Positions 20,047 to 31,210 of a stretch of DNA of 64,000 nucleotides are shown piece by piece; the first letter of the stretch is position 1, and every line of letters starts with the position of its first letter. The position numbers and the translations under genes were made by a program. The notes beneath the pieces are model-generated. The model saw nothing but the letters and a program-made list of their open reading frames with translations. It made no database searches and was not told the origin of the DNA. Origin of the DNA: Rusavskia elegans (taxonomy: Eukaryota; Ascomycota; Lecanoromycetes; Teloschistales; Teloschistaceae); assembly GCA_011316305.1 (NCBI GenBank), contig SAUG01000030.1, positions 186,001 to 250,000 on the forward strand, written 5' to 3'.

Positions 20047-21110
20047 TCATTCTGCACTTCCTGCCCTTCTCCTTCCATCACCACCCCTCATTTCTATCGC
20101 GCTTCCCATCTCCTCTCCAGTCTTTACGATCCTCAATCCAGACCCTCCTCCGCCCCTGCTCAATCCACCGCTTTCGCCTTCCCTCCGAAGACCAACCCCA
20201 ACCTCGCCCCTACCACTACTGCCAGCTCCTCCACTGTCGTTGACTCCCCCTACTAGTCCCTTGAAGTACACCTCCGCCTGCACAGTACTACTATACGCAA
20301 CCGGGGTCCACGAATACTTGTTTTTAGCCCCGGGGTTTGCACCCGCAGCTAGCAAGGCTCGGATGGCTTTCAGCTGTCCATAAGCGGACGCGTAATGCAA
20401 GGCTGTGTTGCCGTCGAGGTCTACTGCTGTCAGGAGGGTTTTGGGGGGAACGGGAGAGAGACGGAGGAGCGTGGAGAGGAGCAATTGCGGGGCCGTGGGG
20501 ACTTGTTGCTGTTGAGTTGGAAATACAGGATGGCATGAGGGTGGAGAGTTGGGACTCGTGGAGATACTGGGAGGCCGAGGCGCTGTGCGAGCGGAGAGCA
20601 TGACCTTCGGAGGAGCGAAATCAGTGGTCGATGCTTAGAGTCAATGTGGGAGGGGGTGTGTGTGGATGGGGGACGGGCAACGCACCACATCAGCACCCTG
20701 CTTGTTCTTCCATGGGATGCATTGCGGAAACCTAGTAGCGAGCAGCACCGCAATTGGGTCGGAAGTTTCGACGGCGAGGTGGAGTGGAGTGTCCCAACTG
20801 ACGTTGCGGCTTACGGCGTCATCTTCGTGACCAAAGTCGACGAGGAATTGCTGTTGTACTGTTAGGATCCAACTCGCAGGTGGTGTATATCCTCATGCCA
20901 GCTCACCGCAATATCTAGGAACCCTAGCTGTGCAGCAAGGTGAAGGGAAGTATTGCCATTGTCGTTGAGATCTGGATTCTTGAGCTTTCCTGGATTGTTT
21001 TTGATGATACGTTTGACAAGGACCACGTCGTTAAGATTGATTGCTCGCCTAAGTCGAATGGGCACATCAACATCGGTTGAGAGAGAAAGACTCGGATTGT
21101 TGTTCCTCAT
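20047..21110 (-). CDS. Ankyrin-repeat protein, Avo2-like (TORC2 subunit candidate)
   Basis: Three exons, 21110-20907, 20850-20686 and 20604-20047, about 308 residues. It starts with VPIRLRRAINLNDVVLVKRIIKNNP, then ankyrin repeats: NGNTSLHLAAQLGFLDIAQFLVDFG, SWDTPLHLAVETSDPIAVLLAT and GNTALHYASAYGQLKAIRALLAAGAN. The RLR.AI....VKR...NNP start, repeat number and a WTPVAYSSTVQAEVYF ending resemble fungal Avo2, a non-essential TORC2 subunit at the plasma membrane. The C-terminus is Gly/Ser/Arg-rich and disordered. Intron 2 is 81 nt. The Avo2 assignment is by architecture and could be wrong; ankyrin protein is certain. Confidence 0.8.
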
Positions 21111-21506
21111 CGTATAATGATCTCTTTCGCTCGGCCACCCAGGGGTATTTCAGTCGTTGATACCGTAGAATCATTCTGATACGAATGCCTGGTCTGCGCA
21201 ATGATCGGGAGGAGGGGAACGAAAACATCATTGTTTAGATGGTCGCTGCAAGTGTCTGTGAAATGCAATACGTGTGGATTAGGGGACCGAGTAGTGACGG
21301 CCTTGGATGCTGCTTTGTATTACATAGGTCACCCAGGAGGTATTACGAATCACCTCAAAACCATTTCGGCACCCGAGAAGCAATCTGGTGCTGATATACA
21401 TAGACTGAGGCTACTGTTGATCGCTTGTGGAGTGATTAGTAGAACACGAACCCGCTTCCTGCTTCAACCACCTGGTTGAGAAGCACCATCTGCACGCATC
21501 AAGCTC
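21111..21506. other. Intergenic region
   Basis: It lies between the Avo2-like start and the RPN3 3' end. No gene, repeat or clear regulatory site was recognised. Confidence 0.4.
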
Positions 21507-23537
21507 TCACATTCCCTCGAAGTCTCCACCGGCATCGTCATCGTCCATGTCTCCTTCAATGATCTCCTTGGCCAACTCTCGCTCTCTCTCTCGAGCCTCC
21601 TGAGCGTTCTTTAACTCCAACCGATGTTGATTCATGGGGAACCTCATTGCCTAATTTCGGATGATTCGTTAGCTGCTTGAGTGTGTTGTACAGCCTGTAC
21701 GTTTCTTACCTTTACGCTTTCATCGTGAAGTTCAAGACATGCTTGGATTCGCTCATGAAACGCCTCACCAGGTTCCCTCGTCGCGTACACGTCTCCCACC
21801 TCCTTGCTCTTCATGAACGCACCCTCATGATCAAGGCTAGCTTCGATCACTCCGTCGCGGATCGATTTGGCAACAATATATTCGGCTGACTCCTCGCTGT
21901 CCAAATCCAATTTCATGCAGATATCTCTCAGAGAAATCTTCGCGTACGACAAGGACATCATTCTGATACCCGTTTTGATTACATTCTGTCGCAGTCGGAG
22001 TATCAAGGTGTAGGTGCCATCGCGGCGGAAGGTCGCGTTGTACGTCTGGACCACATTGAGGAACCCGTCGATCTTTCCTACCCGAACAGCCTGAACAAGG
22101 CTCAGGTAGGGCTGCATGGCGTGCTCCAGACTGCCTTGACGGAAGATTGCCCGGTCAGGGATATCGCCCATCAATAGCTCCACCACAACCAGCAATTTAG
22201 ACGCAGCTTGGTAAAAGCCGCCAGCGCTAGGAGTCGATGGTGATTTCCGCGTCGCCCCGATCAAACGCTCATGGGCCTCTGTGTATGAAAGTTGAATGGC
22301 ACGGATACGACCAAGGTAGTACAGATACCGGGCTATTTGGTTGTTCGAAGCAGTCGCGGGGAATTCCGAATGAGAAATGAGAAGATCGGCTTGTGAGATG
22401 TGTGATGTTGAGAGATAGTTGCGAAGTAGAAGAGTCGTGACGGTGGCTCTCGTTTCTTGATCCTTGCGAAGCACTGACGTTCGTAAGGCTTGAAGAAGAG
22501 GTTGCCGAATCGAAACGACAGAGGCGGTAGGCGAAGGAGGGAGAGGTGCAAGTTTCTCGAAAAACAGCGAGTAATAGAAGTAGACGCGTGCGGATAGAGC
22601 ATCAAGGGTTCGCCTGTTCAGGGTCCTCAATTTCTCCACGAGATTGGTTGAGAATTTGGATCCGACCTCCACGTTGTCAGTGTCGTACAGATAGATCTGC
22701 ACGAGGATAGCTAGATAAAAGTCGACTTCCGGAAGTATGTCCTTTGCAGCAGAGGTAGATTTTGCCTTGTCCTTTTGTGGTTCCAACTCCATGTCTGAGG
22801 AGGTGGCAGGAGAATCAAAGGAGGCATCCTCTTTACCTATCGCTGCTAGAAGCGCTTTGGCTGTTGAACTCGTGGCAGGATAAGTTTCGGTGAATACTTG
22901 GGCGAGGAGATCTGACGATAGGTATTTCCGGATTGAAGAGATTGATCTGAGAACTCGAAGAGTAAATCTGGCATCGAAATGTGTGACCGCACGCTCAAGG
23001 AGGGCGTAATTCGCTTTGATGTCTAGTGATACCACGATCAGCATGAAACACAAGAGAAGGGCAACAGATTATACCTGACACTGCTTTGATCTTCGGGTCA
23101 ACTTTCTGAACCTCTTCCTCTCCGTTCTCTACTCGATCGGTATCGTTCATGACAATATCGCCGTGTGTATCTTTATCTTGTTCACCGAGGGGTTTTGAGT
23201 TTCTTGGCGGAGGAAGAACCACGGTCATTTCTTCATCGGCTTCTCCATTTGCCTTCACTGTCTCATGGCCTTCATCGACCATGTCCACATCATTGGTACC
23301 ATTCACACCATTTTCAATAGGTTCGGTGCCGTTTGGTTGTGATTTATTGCCACTACCGTCTTTCCCAGAGGTGGTAGCTTTCTTGGAGGCGGCGGCCTTG
23401 GATTTGGATGATGTTGATCGCGTCGGGACCGGCTTGTCCTTTGCACTCGAGCTTTGAGAATTTGACCGGGCCTTTTCACCATTTGTTGATGATGATGTTT
23501 CTTTGTTAGAGCGGAGGTTTCGTCGCTCTCCAGGCAT
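21507..23537 (-). CDS. RPN3: 26S proteasome non-ATPase regulatory subunit Rpn3
   Basis: A lid subunit of the 19S regulatory particle. Three exons, 23537-23075, 23022-21710 and 21650-21507, about 639 residues. The N-terminal ~155 residues are a low-complexity Ser/Lys/Glu extension. Then DIKANYALLERAVTHFDARF and RVLRSISSIRKYL begin the helical repeat region; the PCI part includes RNYLSTSHISQADLLISHSEFP, RYLYYLGRIRAIQLSYTEA, TYNATFRRDGTYTLILRLRQNVI and YAKISLRDICMKL. The C-terminal segment AMRFPMNQHRLELKNAQEARERERELAKEI lies in the last exon and ends in an acidic tail with a terminal Met (DFEGM), typical of Rpn3. Start is the ATG at 23537 (MPGERRNLRSN). Confidence 0.96.
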
Positions 23538-24089
23538 GTCGGAGGAGACAGGTGAGCCCTGAACTCTGTTCAGTGACAAGCGGCGGTTGACGGCGGGTGG
23601 AAGATACAAGTGACTATGAGATCTGAGCTTCGGGGTATGATTTGCTATGGGTACTATACGATGTAGGATCTCAAAGTAATCAGAGCCGATCTACAATGAG
23701 TGTAATGATGATGAACGCTACCAAAGTGAACATTGCACCGAAAGGAGCGCTAATCCTGAAAGCTCGGGAGTCAGCCGCGTCCCAGAATGCTTACGTAATA
23801 CGGTTACAGTCCCAACGTCACATCCAACAAACCACGATAGTGATCGTCTATGTTTTTGCATCTCCAAGACCAGAACCCTGCTTGATTATCAGAAGGCACG
23901 AGCTTAGTGCCAGCAGTCGCCAGCAAACATGTTCTGGCAGAGGATCAGCAAATCCCATACAGTACCGGACCTTAAACGGATATCTCCACGCCGGTGCATC
24001 TGAACTGGTGTTTCGATGTAGCCATGAACACAAGATCTTCTCCGTATTGAGTACACGTACCGACCGGTACACCATCATACCCAAGCAAC
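23538..24089. other. Divergent promoter region (RPN3 / SPC34)
   Basis: A frame is open on the plus strand through much of this stretch but shows no family resemblance and is broken by SPC34 exon 1 in another frame. I treat it as non-coding. Confidence 0.4.
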
Positions 24090-24959
24090 ATGGGTCTACT
24101 GGAAAACCACTTGGAACAGATATCCTTGTCTGCAGCCGCTATCGCGGAGCTTCCGTAAATACATGAAGCCATGAACTACTCCCTGACCAGCTGACGCTAC
24201 TTTCTAGCTTTCCCCCACCAAAGAAGTATACCAATGCTCTTCTACGACCCCACGACATAACAGCCTTGATAAGGGATACCGAGCCACATGAGAGGGTGTT
24301 GTTCCGATCTGCACCACCGGCACCAGCTTCTACACAAAGTCATGACGGTGGACCACCACGAAATACTGTCTATGGGTCCAAACGTAAAAGTGAACATTCA
24401 TCGACCAGCATCGACTTTCCATGGCCTCCTCGTCCACGATCGGTGGTAACTACACTTCTGGAGACTGAACTTCGACAACAGATCCGGAGCGGAGGAGCAC
24501 AGCCAGGGAAGGCGCGTGGTGAAGTGGATGTCGATGTCTTGTTAAAAGGCGCCGAAAAGCTTTGTGGAATCTAGTAGGGCTGGTCGCCAATATTGAGCCG
24601 CTTAGATGCTGACAGGACGTAGCCCAATGCCTGGCGCAAGGGAAAGAATATCATCGTTGCGATCACGCTTTGATCAATTGACAGCGTCCGTCACCAAATA
24701 CGAAGCTCGGGTCGCAAAACAGGCGGCGCAACTGGCAAAGAGAAATCGCCAGGGAGATACGAGTGATGATCGAGATGATACCAGTCTTGGAAGATCAGCT
24801 GATCTAGAACTAAATGATGAAAGAGCAAACGAAATGCCCATTACTGCTGAGGACCTGGAAAGGGAGGAACAAGAAATCCGAGAGCTCGAAAGGAAAAAGC
24901 GGGCACTGGAAGACAGGGTCAGTGGCATGGAAAGAGATCTTGGGGGCCTCCTACGATGA
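24090..24959 (+). CDS. SPC34: DASH/Dam1 complex subunit Spc34
   Basis: A subunit of the ring complex that couples kinetochores to spindle microtubules. Three exons, 24090-24154, 24208-24573 and 24623-24959, about 255 residues. Exon 1 gives MGLLENHLEQISLSAAAIAE, joined to PFPPPKKYTNALLRPHDITALIRDTEPHERVLF, the conserved N-terminal block. The middle has VDVDVLLKGAEKLCGI, and the second intron (GTAGGG donor, 49 nt) restores YPMPGARERISSLRSRFDQL. The C-terminus is coiled coil (KYEARVAKQAAQLAKRN; EDLEREEQEIRELERKKRAL). Without splicing the middle exon ends in a stop after LCGI. Length fits the family. Confidence 0.93.
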
Positions 24960-25522
24960 TCATCGAACTACTGTTTACCGTCGAGAAAACATGTGATGGA
25001 CCGTATCGATGTATCCCACCAACCTTTGTTGCGCGGTAGTAGGCCTGCCAATGACGGGTCTGCTATCTCCCTCTCCTCAATTCGTTGTTCGTGGCTTCTC
25101 GCAGCAGAACGTAACGATGGCGGTACATGCTCCGTCTACATCAACTTTGTTTGCTAGACTAATCCGAGTAACCGTTCCACCTCCCTCACATTCAAGGCCA
25201 CCTGCGCTAATGCCAAAAAGGTCCGCTGTCAAGTACCCATTTCTAGATTGGGTGGTGGATTTCGAGAATAAGTCCTCAATGGTTACGAGTAGCGTAACGG
25301 ACACGGGCTTCTGCGGGCATCGAGAAGTATCGGCCTTGTCTTCCATTGTGTTGAATGTGGTCGACCTCAACTGTGAAGTGCGTTGCAAGTGTTGAAGTCG
25401 ATGTGAAGCTACCCAAGATCTCGAGTCCTCGACATTTCCTTCGTTCCTTGTAGGACAGGTTCCTACCAGCCGAGCCGACACACTGCACTTCACCTAGGCC
25501 TGCATACGGTAGGTAATCTGCC
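24960..25522. other. Intergenic region upstream of the UDP-glucose dehydrogenase gene
   Basis: Probably the SPC34 3' UTR and the next promoter. Open frames on both strands here show no recognisable protein. Confidence 0.4.
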
Positions 25523-27860
25523 ATGGCACTTCCTCCCGTCGCAGCTTTTGCTTCTGCAAACATTTTCGAGCGAACCACGGCTGCCGCCGGTAGATCGAAT
25601 GGAAGCATAGGCATCGTCGAGATTCCTCACAAGACGGTTAAGAGGATTACATGCATGGGTTCTGGTTTTGTTGGTGGTAAGATATTTTGACCATGCCTCA
25701 GTTTCGTGACGTCCAAACTGACTAATGGCGAGGTCCTACGTCGGCCGTGATTGCTTACAAGTCTGATGTTGAAGTGACGGTCGTGGATATCAATGCTGAC
25801 CGCATAGCTGCGTGGAAGTCCAAGTCATTACCAATATACGAGCCAGGTCTTGATGAAATCGTACAAGCAGTCAGCGCTCCCGTCCATCCGAGCCAGCACC
25901 ACGACAGCCATGAGCCCAATGCAGCATCTGACAATGTCGCCCCTGTTCGTCATGCAAATTTGTTCTTCTCCACAGACGTCGACCAAGCGATCGCGGATGC
26001 CGACCTCATCTTCGTCTGCGTCAATACCCCAACCAAGACTCACGGTATTGGTAAAGGCAGTGCAGCAGATCTGGATTTTGTTGAGGCTGCGACTCGCAGC
26101 ATCGCAAGAGTGGCAACACAGGACAAGATCGTTGTTGAGAAGTCTACGGTTCCTTGCAGAACAGCACAGTCAATCCGGGAGATCGTGAATGCTCCCTTCA
26201 CCCGACGGCAAGGTCGATCGAATGAAGCGTGCTAATAGGTTCCAGCTGGCCGCAAATGCTCACCCCGGGGTCCGATTCGACGTTCTTTCCAACCCTGAAT
26301 TCCTGGCCGAAGGAACAGCTATCCCAGACTTGTTGAATCCAGACCGCATCATCATTGGTTCTATGCCAACCCCGGCAGGCTATCGAGCCGCTGCAACACT
26401 TGCAGGAATCTATGAGCAATGGGTCCCTCGGGAGCGCATCATTACAATGAACCTTTGGTCATCCGAACTGTCGAAGCTTGCAGCAAACGCCATGCTGGCA
26501 CAGCGCATTAGTAGTGTCAATGCATTGAGCGCGATATGTGAAGCTACTGGAGCTGATGTGGACGAGGTCAGCTATGCATGCGGTTTAGACTCCCGAATCG
26601 GACCACAGATGTTGAAAGCGGGACCGGGCTTCGGTGGCAGGTGAGTCTTTTCCCATGTACCAGACTTGTGCTATGAGCCAAAAGGTGCTAAAGTGGATGT
26701 CGCCTGTCCATCCTGTGTGTAACCTCTGCATGATGAGTGCTAACAGCACTAGTTGCTTCCAGAAAGACATCTTTAACATCGTCTACCTGTCGGAGTCGCT
26801 TCACTTGTACGAGATTGCGGATTACTGGCGAGCCGTGATCAATATGAACGAGCATCAGAAATCGCGCTTTACGAAACGAATCATCGCGTGCCTGTACAAC
26901 AATCTTGCTGGGAAAAAGCTCGCCGTCCTTGGGTTCGCATTCAAGAAGAACACCAGTGACACACGGGAATCTCCGGCCATTACGCTCGTAAGCAACTTCG
27001 TTGCGGAGCGAGCTCGGGTTGCAATCTATGATCCCCGAGTACAGGAAGACCAAGTCTGGCGCGAACTAGTGAACAGTGGAAGTGACGCCGAGATGCTGAA
27101 GCGGAACGTTTCTGTTTGCCGGACAGCGTATGAGGCCTGTGTGGCCGCTGATGCGGTTGTCGTCATGACAGAATGGGATGAATTCAGCAACAAGTCTACT
27201 AGTGGAGCTACCGTGAGGAAAGAGGAGCGTAAGCCTCTCGCAACCCTTAACGTCAATAACTATCCTAGTGCATCTACGTCATCTCAAGACACGGATCACC
27301 ACGCTTCAAGATCCCTGGGTCGCCCTCAGCTTGATGGCGCAGCTGGCTTCTGGGTGCCTTCTCGGAGGGGCACCGGTGTTGTCATCAAAGATCCATCCAA
27401 CGGTCAGATCAAGACATTCACGAGCCAGCGTCCTACTTCTAAAAGCAGTCTCTCGCACTCGCCCGGTGGCGGCTCGGTGTCCCTCCAGTCTCCGCCTCGC
27501 CAGATTCCTAGTCTACAGTCCAGATACGTTGATGTGCCACCCGACGGGCCACTCGTCTCTCCCTACCAATTTCCTGGTGAGTACCTAACATCCGAAGGGT
27601 TTCCGACTGGCTGTGAGACAGCAAAGGCGACGAGTACGCACTCTACTGCGGCAAGCTCGATCGAGGGACGTCGCCAGGCTGCGGCAGTCACACATAAGGG
27701 AGCCACAGCTACCAGACTGGACTGGACGCGTATCGCAAGCGGTATGAGGAAGCCAAGGTTTGTGTTTGATGGGCGAAACATTCTCGATCATAGCAAGTTA
27801 GAGGCCCTCGGGTTTCGGGTCGAAGCAATTGGCAAAAGGGGAACTGTCGTGGGCGAGTGA
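25523..27860 (+). CDS. UDP-glucose 6-dehydrogenase with a ~177-residue insertion
   Basis: Oxidises UDP-glucose to UDP-glucuronate with 2 NAD+. Four exons, 25523-25676, 25733-26184, 26246-26640 and 26753-27860, about 702 residues against roughly 450-500 for typical eukaryotic enzymes. Landmarks in order: Rossmann [111 protein letters not shown], the catalytic Cys in [31 protein letters not shown] and [10 protein letters not shown]. The expected continuation [21 protein letters not shown] appears only after a Ser/Pro-rich insertion (residues ~479-655, 27186-27716), which has no stop or clean intron pair. An N-terminal extension of ~35 residues precedes the Rossmann fold. UDP-sugar use in fungi (capsule, glycans, xylose donors) makes the role here uncertain. 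Confidence 0.92.
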
Positions 27861-28677
27861 AATTGATTCAGACGGAACGCAGTACACTTGCAGGACGGGG
27901 TGAATGGCTACCATGCTACATGGTCTAGACAGCAGGAGTCATCATTTGACTTCTCGAGTTATCCAAAAATTCTATAGTATAGAGATCGCTTTTAGCTACC
28001 TTACTGATGATATCAGAATCAATGCAGCTCCATTGGCTGATCAAACCTGGATGCAACATCATTGGCATATTTCCACTCCTCACGCATTTCACCAAGTAGA
28101 TATGCTACATGCTCTCGGTCATGGCAAGAGACGTAGGATGGTCATATCAAAGATCAACTACAATGAGGGTGCAGAGTACCACAGCCGGGACCTCGATAAG
28201 TGATATTGTTTCGACGACAGCTCCTGCATTGATTGTAAACATGACACTCGATGCAGTGATAGCTAAGGTACCTTTTGTATTGACTCCGGCCTGTATCATG
28301 TGTTCTGGTTGCTGTGTGCCCCCCTTTTCTCTCCGTTATTCAGAAGTCTTGGCAGCTCACATGGAAGAAAGTCGCTGAGTCAGTCGCACTGCACCGCTTG
28401 GCCCCACTACTCCTCCTCAATCCTCATGCATATTATGTACCTTACTCAACGACGATGATAGGACCCTATATATTACTATCATACTCATAGCTCTGAATTT
28501 CGAATCTACTTAAGTCTGCTTACCTTGTATCTCTGTCTCCTTCTCTGCTTGCTGTGATCCACCGCTGGTTTTCTACAACCGCCCATGCTCTGGATGAGTT
28601 GGCGATCCACTTCATCGACCTTTGATCGCATGTTATCTTACTAGTTCGGAGTCGTCCTACAGAGACGCTACTTCATC
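27861..28677. other. Intergenic region upstream of TAF12
   Basis: An AT-richer stretch with a TATATATTA box at about 28468-28476, roughly 200 bp before the TAF12 start, and a C/T-rich leader after it. No coding frame is supported. Confidence 0.4.
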
Positions 28678-30490
28678 ATGAATGCCAACAACTTCCCGGT
28701 CGGCGCCTTCCCCCCTCCTGCTGGCTTGCCAACTCTACATACCCTCGTGCGGCCTGATCAGATTCCAAAACTCGCAAACATTCCCGATGAAAGAAAGCCG
28801 ACTTATATCCAAGGTGTGACGACCTTGTGGGAGACGATCAAGAGCAAACCTTCGGATTCGCAAGAGTACCTACAAGCCTACAAGAAACTCCATGACGTCT
28901 CCGAGTCGTTGAAAAAGGCCATGAATCAGGTTCGAGCTGCTGGACAGAATGGATCTAGGCCCAATAGTCAAGGCCAACCGCAGGCCGATGCTCGCCCAGC
29001 CGGACAGCAGCCCGGGCAAGTACCATCCGCTCAAGGTCAAGAGCGCTTCTCGCAAAAAGTCATGGACAATGTCCGGGGCCAGAATTTCATAGTTCCCCCA
29101 GAGGTCCTTGTTCAAGGGAACCAGCGCGCCCAAACTTGGCTTCAGGAAAGTAAACAGCGTTATGCTCTTTGGTTACAGAAGTATGAGACTTCACAGCTCA
29201 AGTTGCAAGAGTTGAAACTCGTCGCCCAACAAAAAGAGGGCAAACTCACCGCCCAAGAAGCTCAACACTTAAACAACTACAAAGTCCAACACGAGAACAA
29301 TCATCAACAGGCCAGTGCATGGCTGAAAAAATTTCTAGCTCAACAGGCTGGCTTACGAAAGCAAGCTGAGAACCCCAATGCATCCACAGTCGAAGCAGCC
29401 GCACCAGGTCAGACTGCGACTGCACCCTCCTCCGAGCAAGCCACGAGCCTTGTAGAACCGCAGGTTTCACATACAAACGCCATCGTCAATACCGTGTCTG
29501 ACCACCAGGGACAACCTCACACTATCAGCTCTGCGTTGGATGCTGCACGGAACCATCCAAGCTCTGCAGCGCGTCCTGGATCAAGCGCTGGCACTGGTGG
29601 ACCAACCAATCAAGCATCAATCAATCAAGCAGCAACGACTCACGCGACGGACGGTCAAACCACAGCAGAACATTCACACACACATCAAAACACGAATCCT
29701 GCATCCACTGCCCCACCACAGTATCATTCATCACAGGCACCCACCGTTGCAACCAACGTACATCAAGTCCCACATCCACTTTCGCACCAAGCTGCTGTTA
29801 CCCAATCTGCCGAAAAGTATTCGCAGCACACCTACCAAAATCCTGCTGGCCCGAATTCAACACACGCTCATCCTCCGATGAGCGGCCGTGATTCTCAAAA
29901 CAGCAACCATAAGATGCCGATTCCCAAGGAACTTAAGCATCCGCCGCCGCAAGCCGTTGCGATGAGTCCCGCAAGACCTACACTTACCGGTGGACCAAGC
30001 AACGGCGCCATGGGATCGTTGGGACAGCCTGCGATCCAAAAGCAACCCAGCTACGTTCTCGATGGGGAGGGGGAGAGGGTGTTGGGCCGGAAAAAACTCG
30101 AAGACTTGGTACGGCAAGTCACTGGCGGAGCAGATGGTGAGGAAGGGGAAACGTTGACTGCAGCTGCCGAAGAGGTCTTCTACTCCATCCTCTCCACAAT
30201 CCTGTACCATTCTTGGCTAACGTTGAAATCAGACTTTGCTGGATGTCGCCGACGATTTCGTGGATCAGGTTGTCACTGCCGCCTGCAAGCTTGCTAAGTT
30301 ACGTTCCTCGCAAACACTCGAGCTACGCGACATCCAGCTTGTGCTTGAGCGCAACTACAACATACGAATTCCAGGCTATGCTTCGGATGAACTACGTACA
30401 GTGAAGAAGGTACAGCCCACGCCTGGATGGACGCAGAAACTTGCAGCCGTCCAAGCGGCCAAGGTGACTGGAGGAAAGTCCGATGCTTGA
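28678..30490 (+). CDS. TAF12: TFIID/SAGA subunit Taf12 (histone fold)
   Basis: A histone-fold subunit shared by TFIID and SAGA that pairs with Taf4/Ada1. Two exons, 28678-30174 and 30233-30490, about 584 residues. The N-terminal two thirds are Gln/Ala/His-rich and disordered, with a helical segment near residues 130-215 ([37 protein letters not shown]). The histone fold spans the intron: [15 protein letters not shown], then [20 protein letters not shown] and [20 protein letters not shown], ending [12 protein letters not shown]. The C-terminus [15 protein letters not shown] is conserved in filamentous fungi. The intron is 58 nt with a GTCTTC donor. Confidence 0.96.
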
Positions 30491-31210
30491 TGTTTGGAGC
30501 GGGTTAATGCCATAGAAAAGGCTTGCATGCCCGCGGCGTCAGAACTAATTGGGAGTAAATCGGGATGGGGATCCTGGCATATCTGGATTTGGGGGCATGA
30601 GTTATTATTAATGATACCAAACTGAAGGAACTGTCCCAGCTTGGTGGCATATTTAGTAGTCCAACAGTTCGAACCTCTTGATTCTATTGGATCAAATATC
30701 GACCATGATGATCTCTGGATCAACACTCTAGCATCTGTTTGAAGGTTTAAAATTTTCCATTCAAAAGGCTAGATTTTCCTCGTTTGCTGGCACGGTAATC
30801 CTGGATGGCTGACTTTGTGTCTTCAATTCAGGATGACAGTTTAAATCTCATGTATCCAACACATCCTTCTCCATCTTTCAAAGCCCATACGGAAGAGAAA
30901 GTATCGGGAGTCGACGAGTCGATGACGATCGATAGTCATATTCGACGGCCAGATGACCGTGGAACAAAGGGGTCTCGGAGTGCACCGGAGATTCAAGTAT
31001 GTCAGCTGATGTCACTAGCGCTTTATATCGAGGTCTGATGAGACCTCCCTCCATGAGTCCATCGACAAAGACTCAGCCTCTCAAGTGTTGTTGCCTACTT
31101 TAACTTTGCCGCCATCATGTATATACCGATGCTCTTGTCGCCATCGTTCAAGTTCTCTCACATCGAAGCACCTGACTGTTATGTTCAAAGCGCAATAGCC
31201 ATCGGATACC
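30491..31210. other. Intergenic region upstream of the CorA-like gene
   Basis: No gene or repeat was recognised. A short open frame at 30805-31038 begins with an ATG but resembles nothing known. Confidence 0.4.

Noticed and set aside
26185..26245. Possible frameshift in UDP-glucose dehydrogenase at REIV / NAHPG
   Set aside because: A 61-nt intron with GTGAAT donor, TGCTAAT branch and CAG acceptor restores [14 protein letters not shown].
30600..30740. A GGTTCGAAC-like B box (minus strand) hinting at a tRNA
   Set aside because: No matching A box or acceptor stem can be folded around it. I found no tRNA or rRNA gene in the window.
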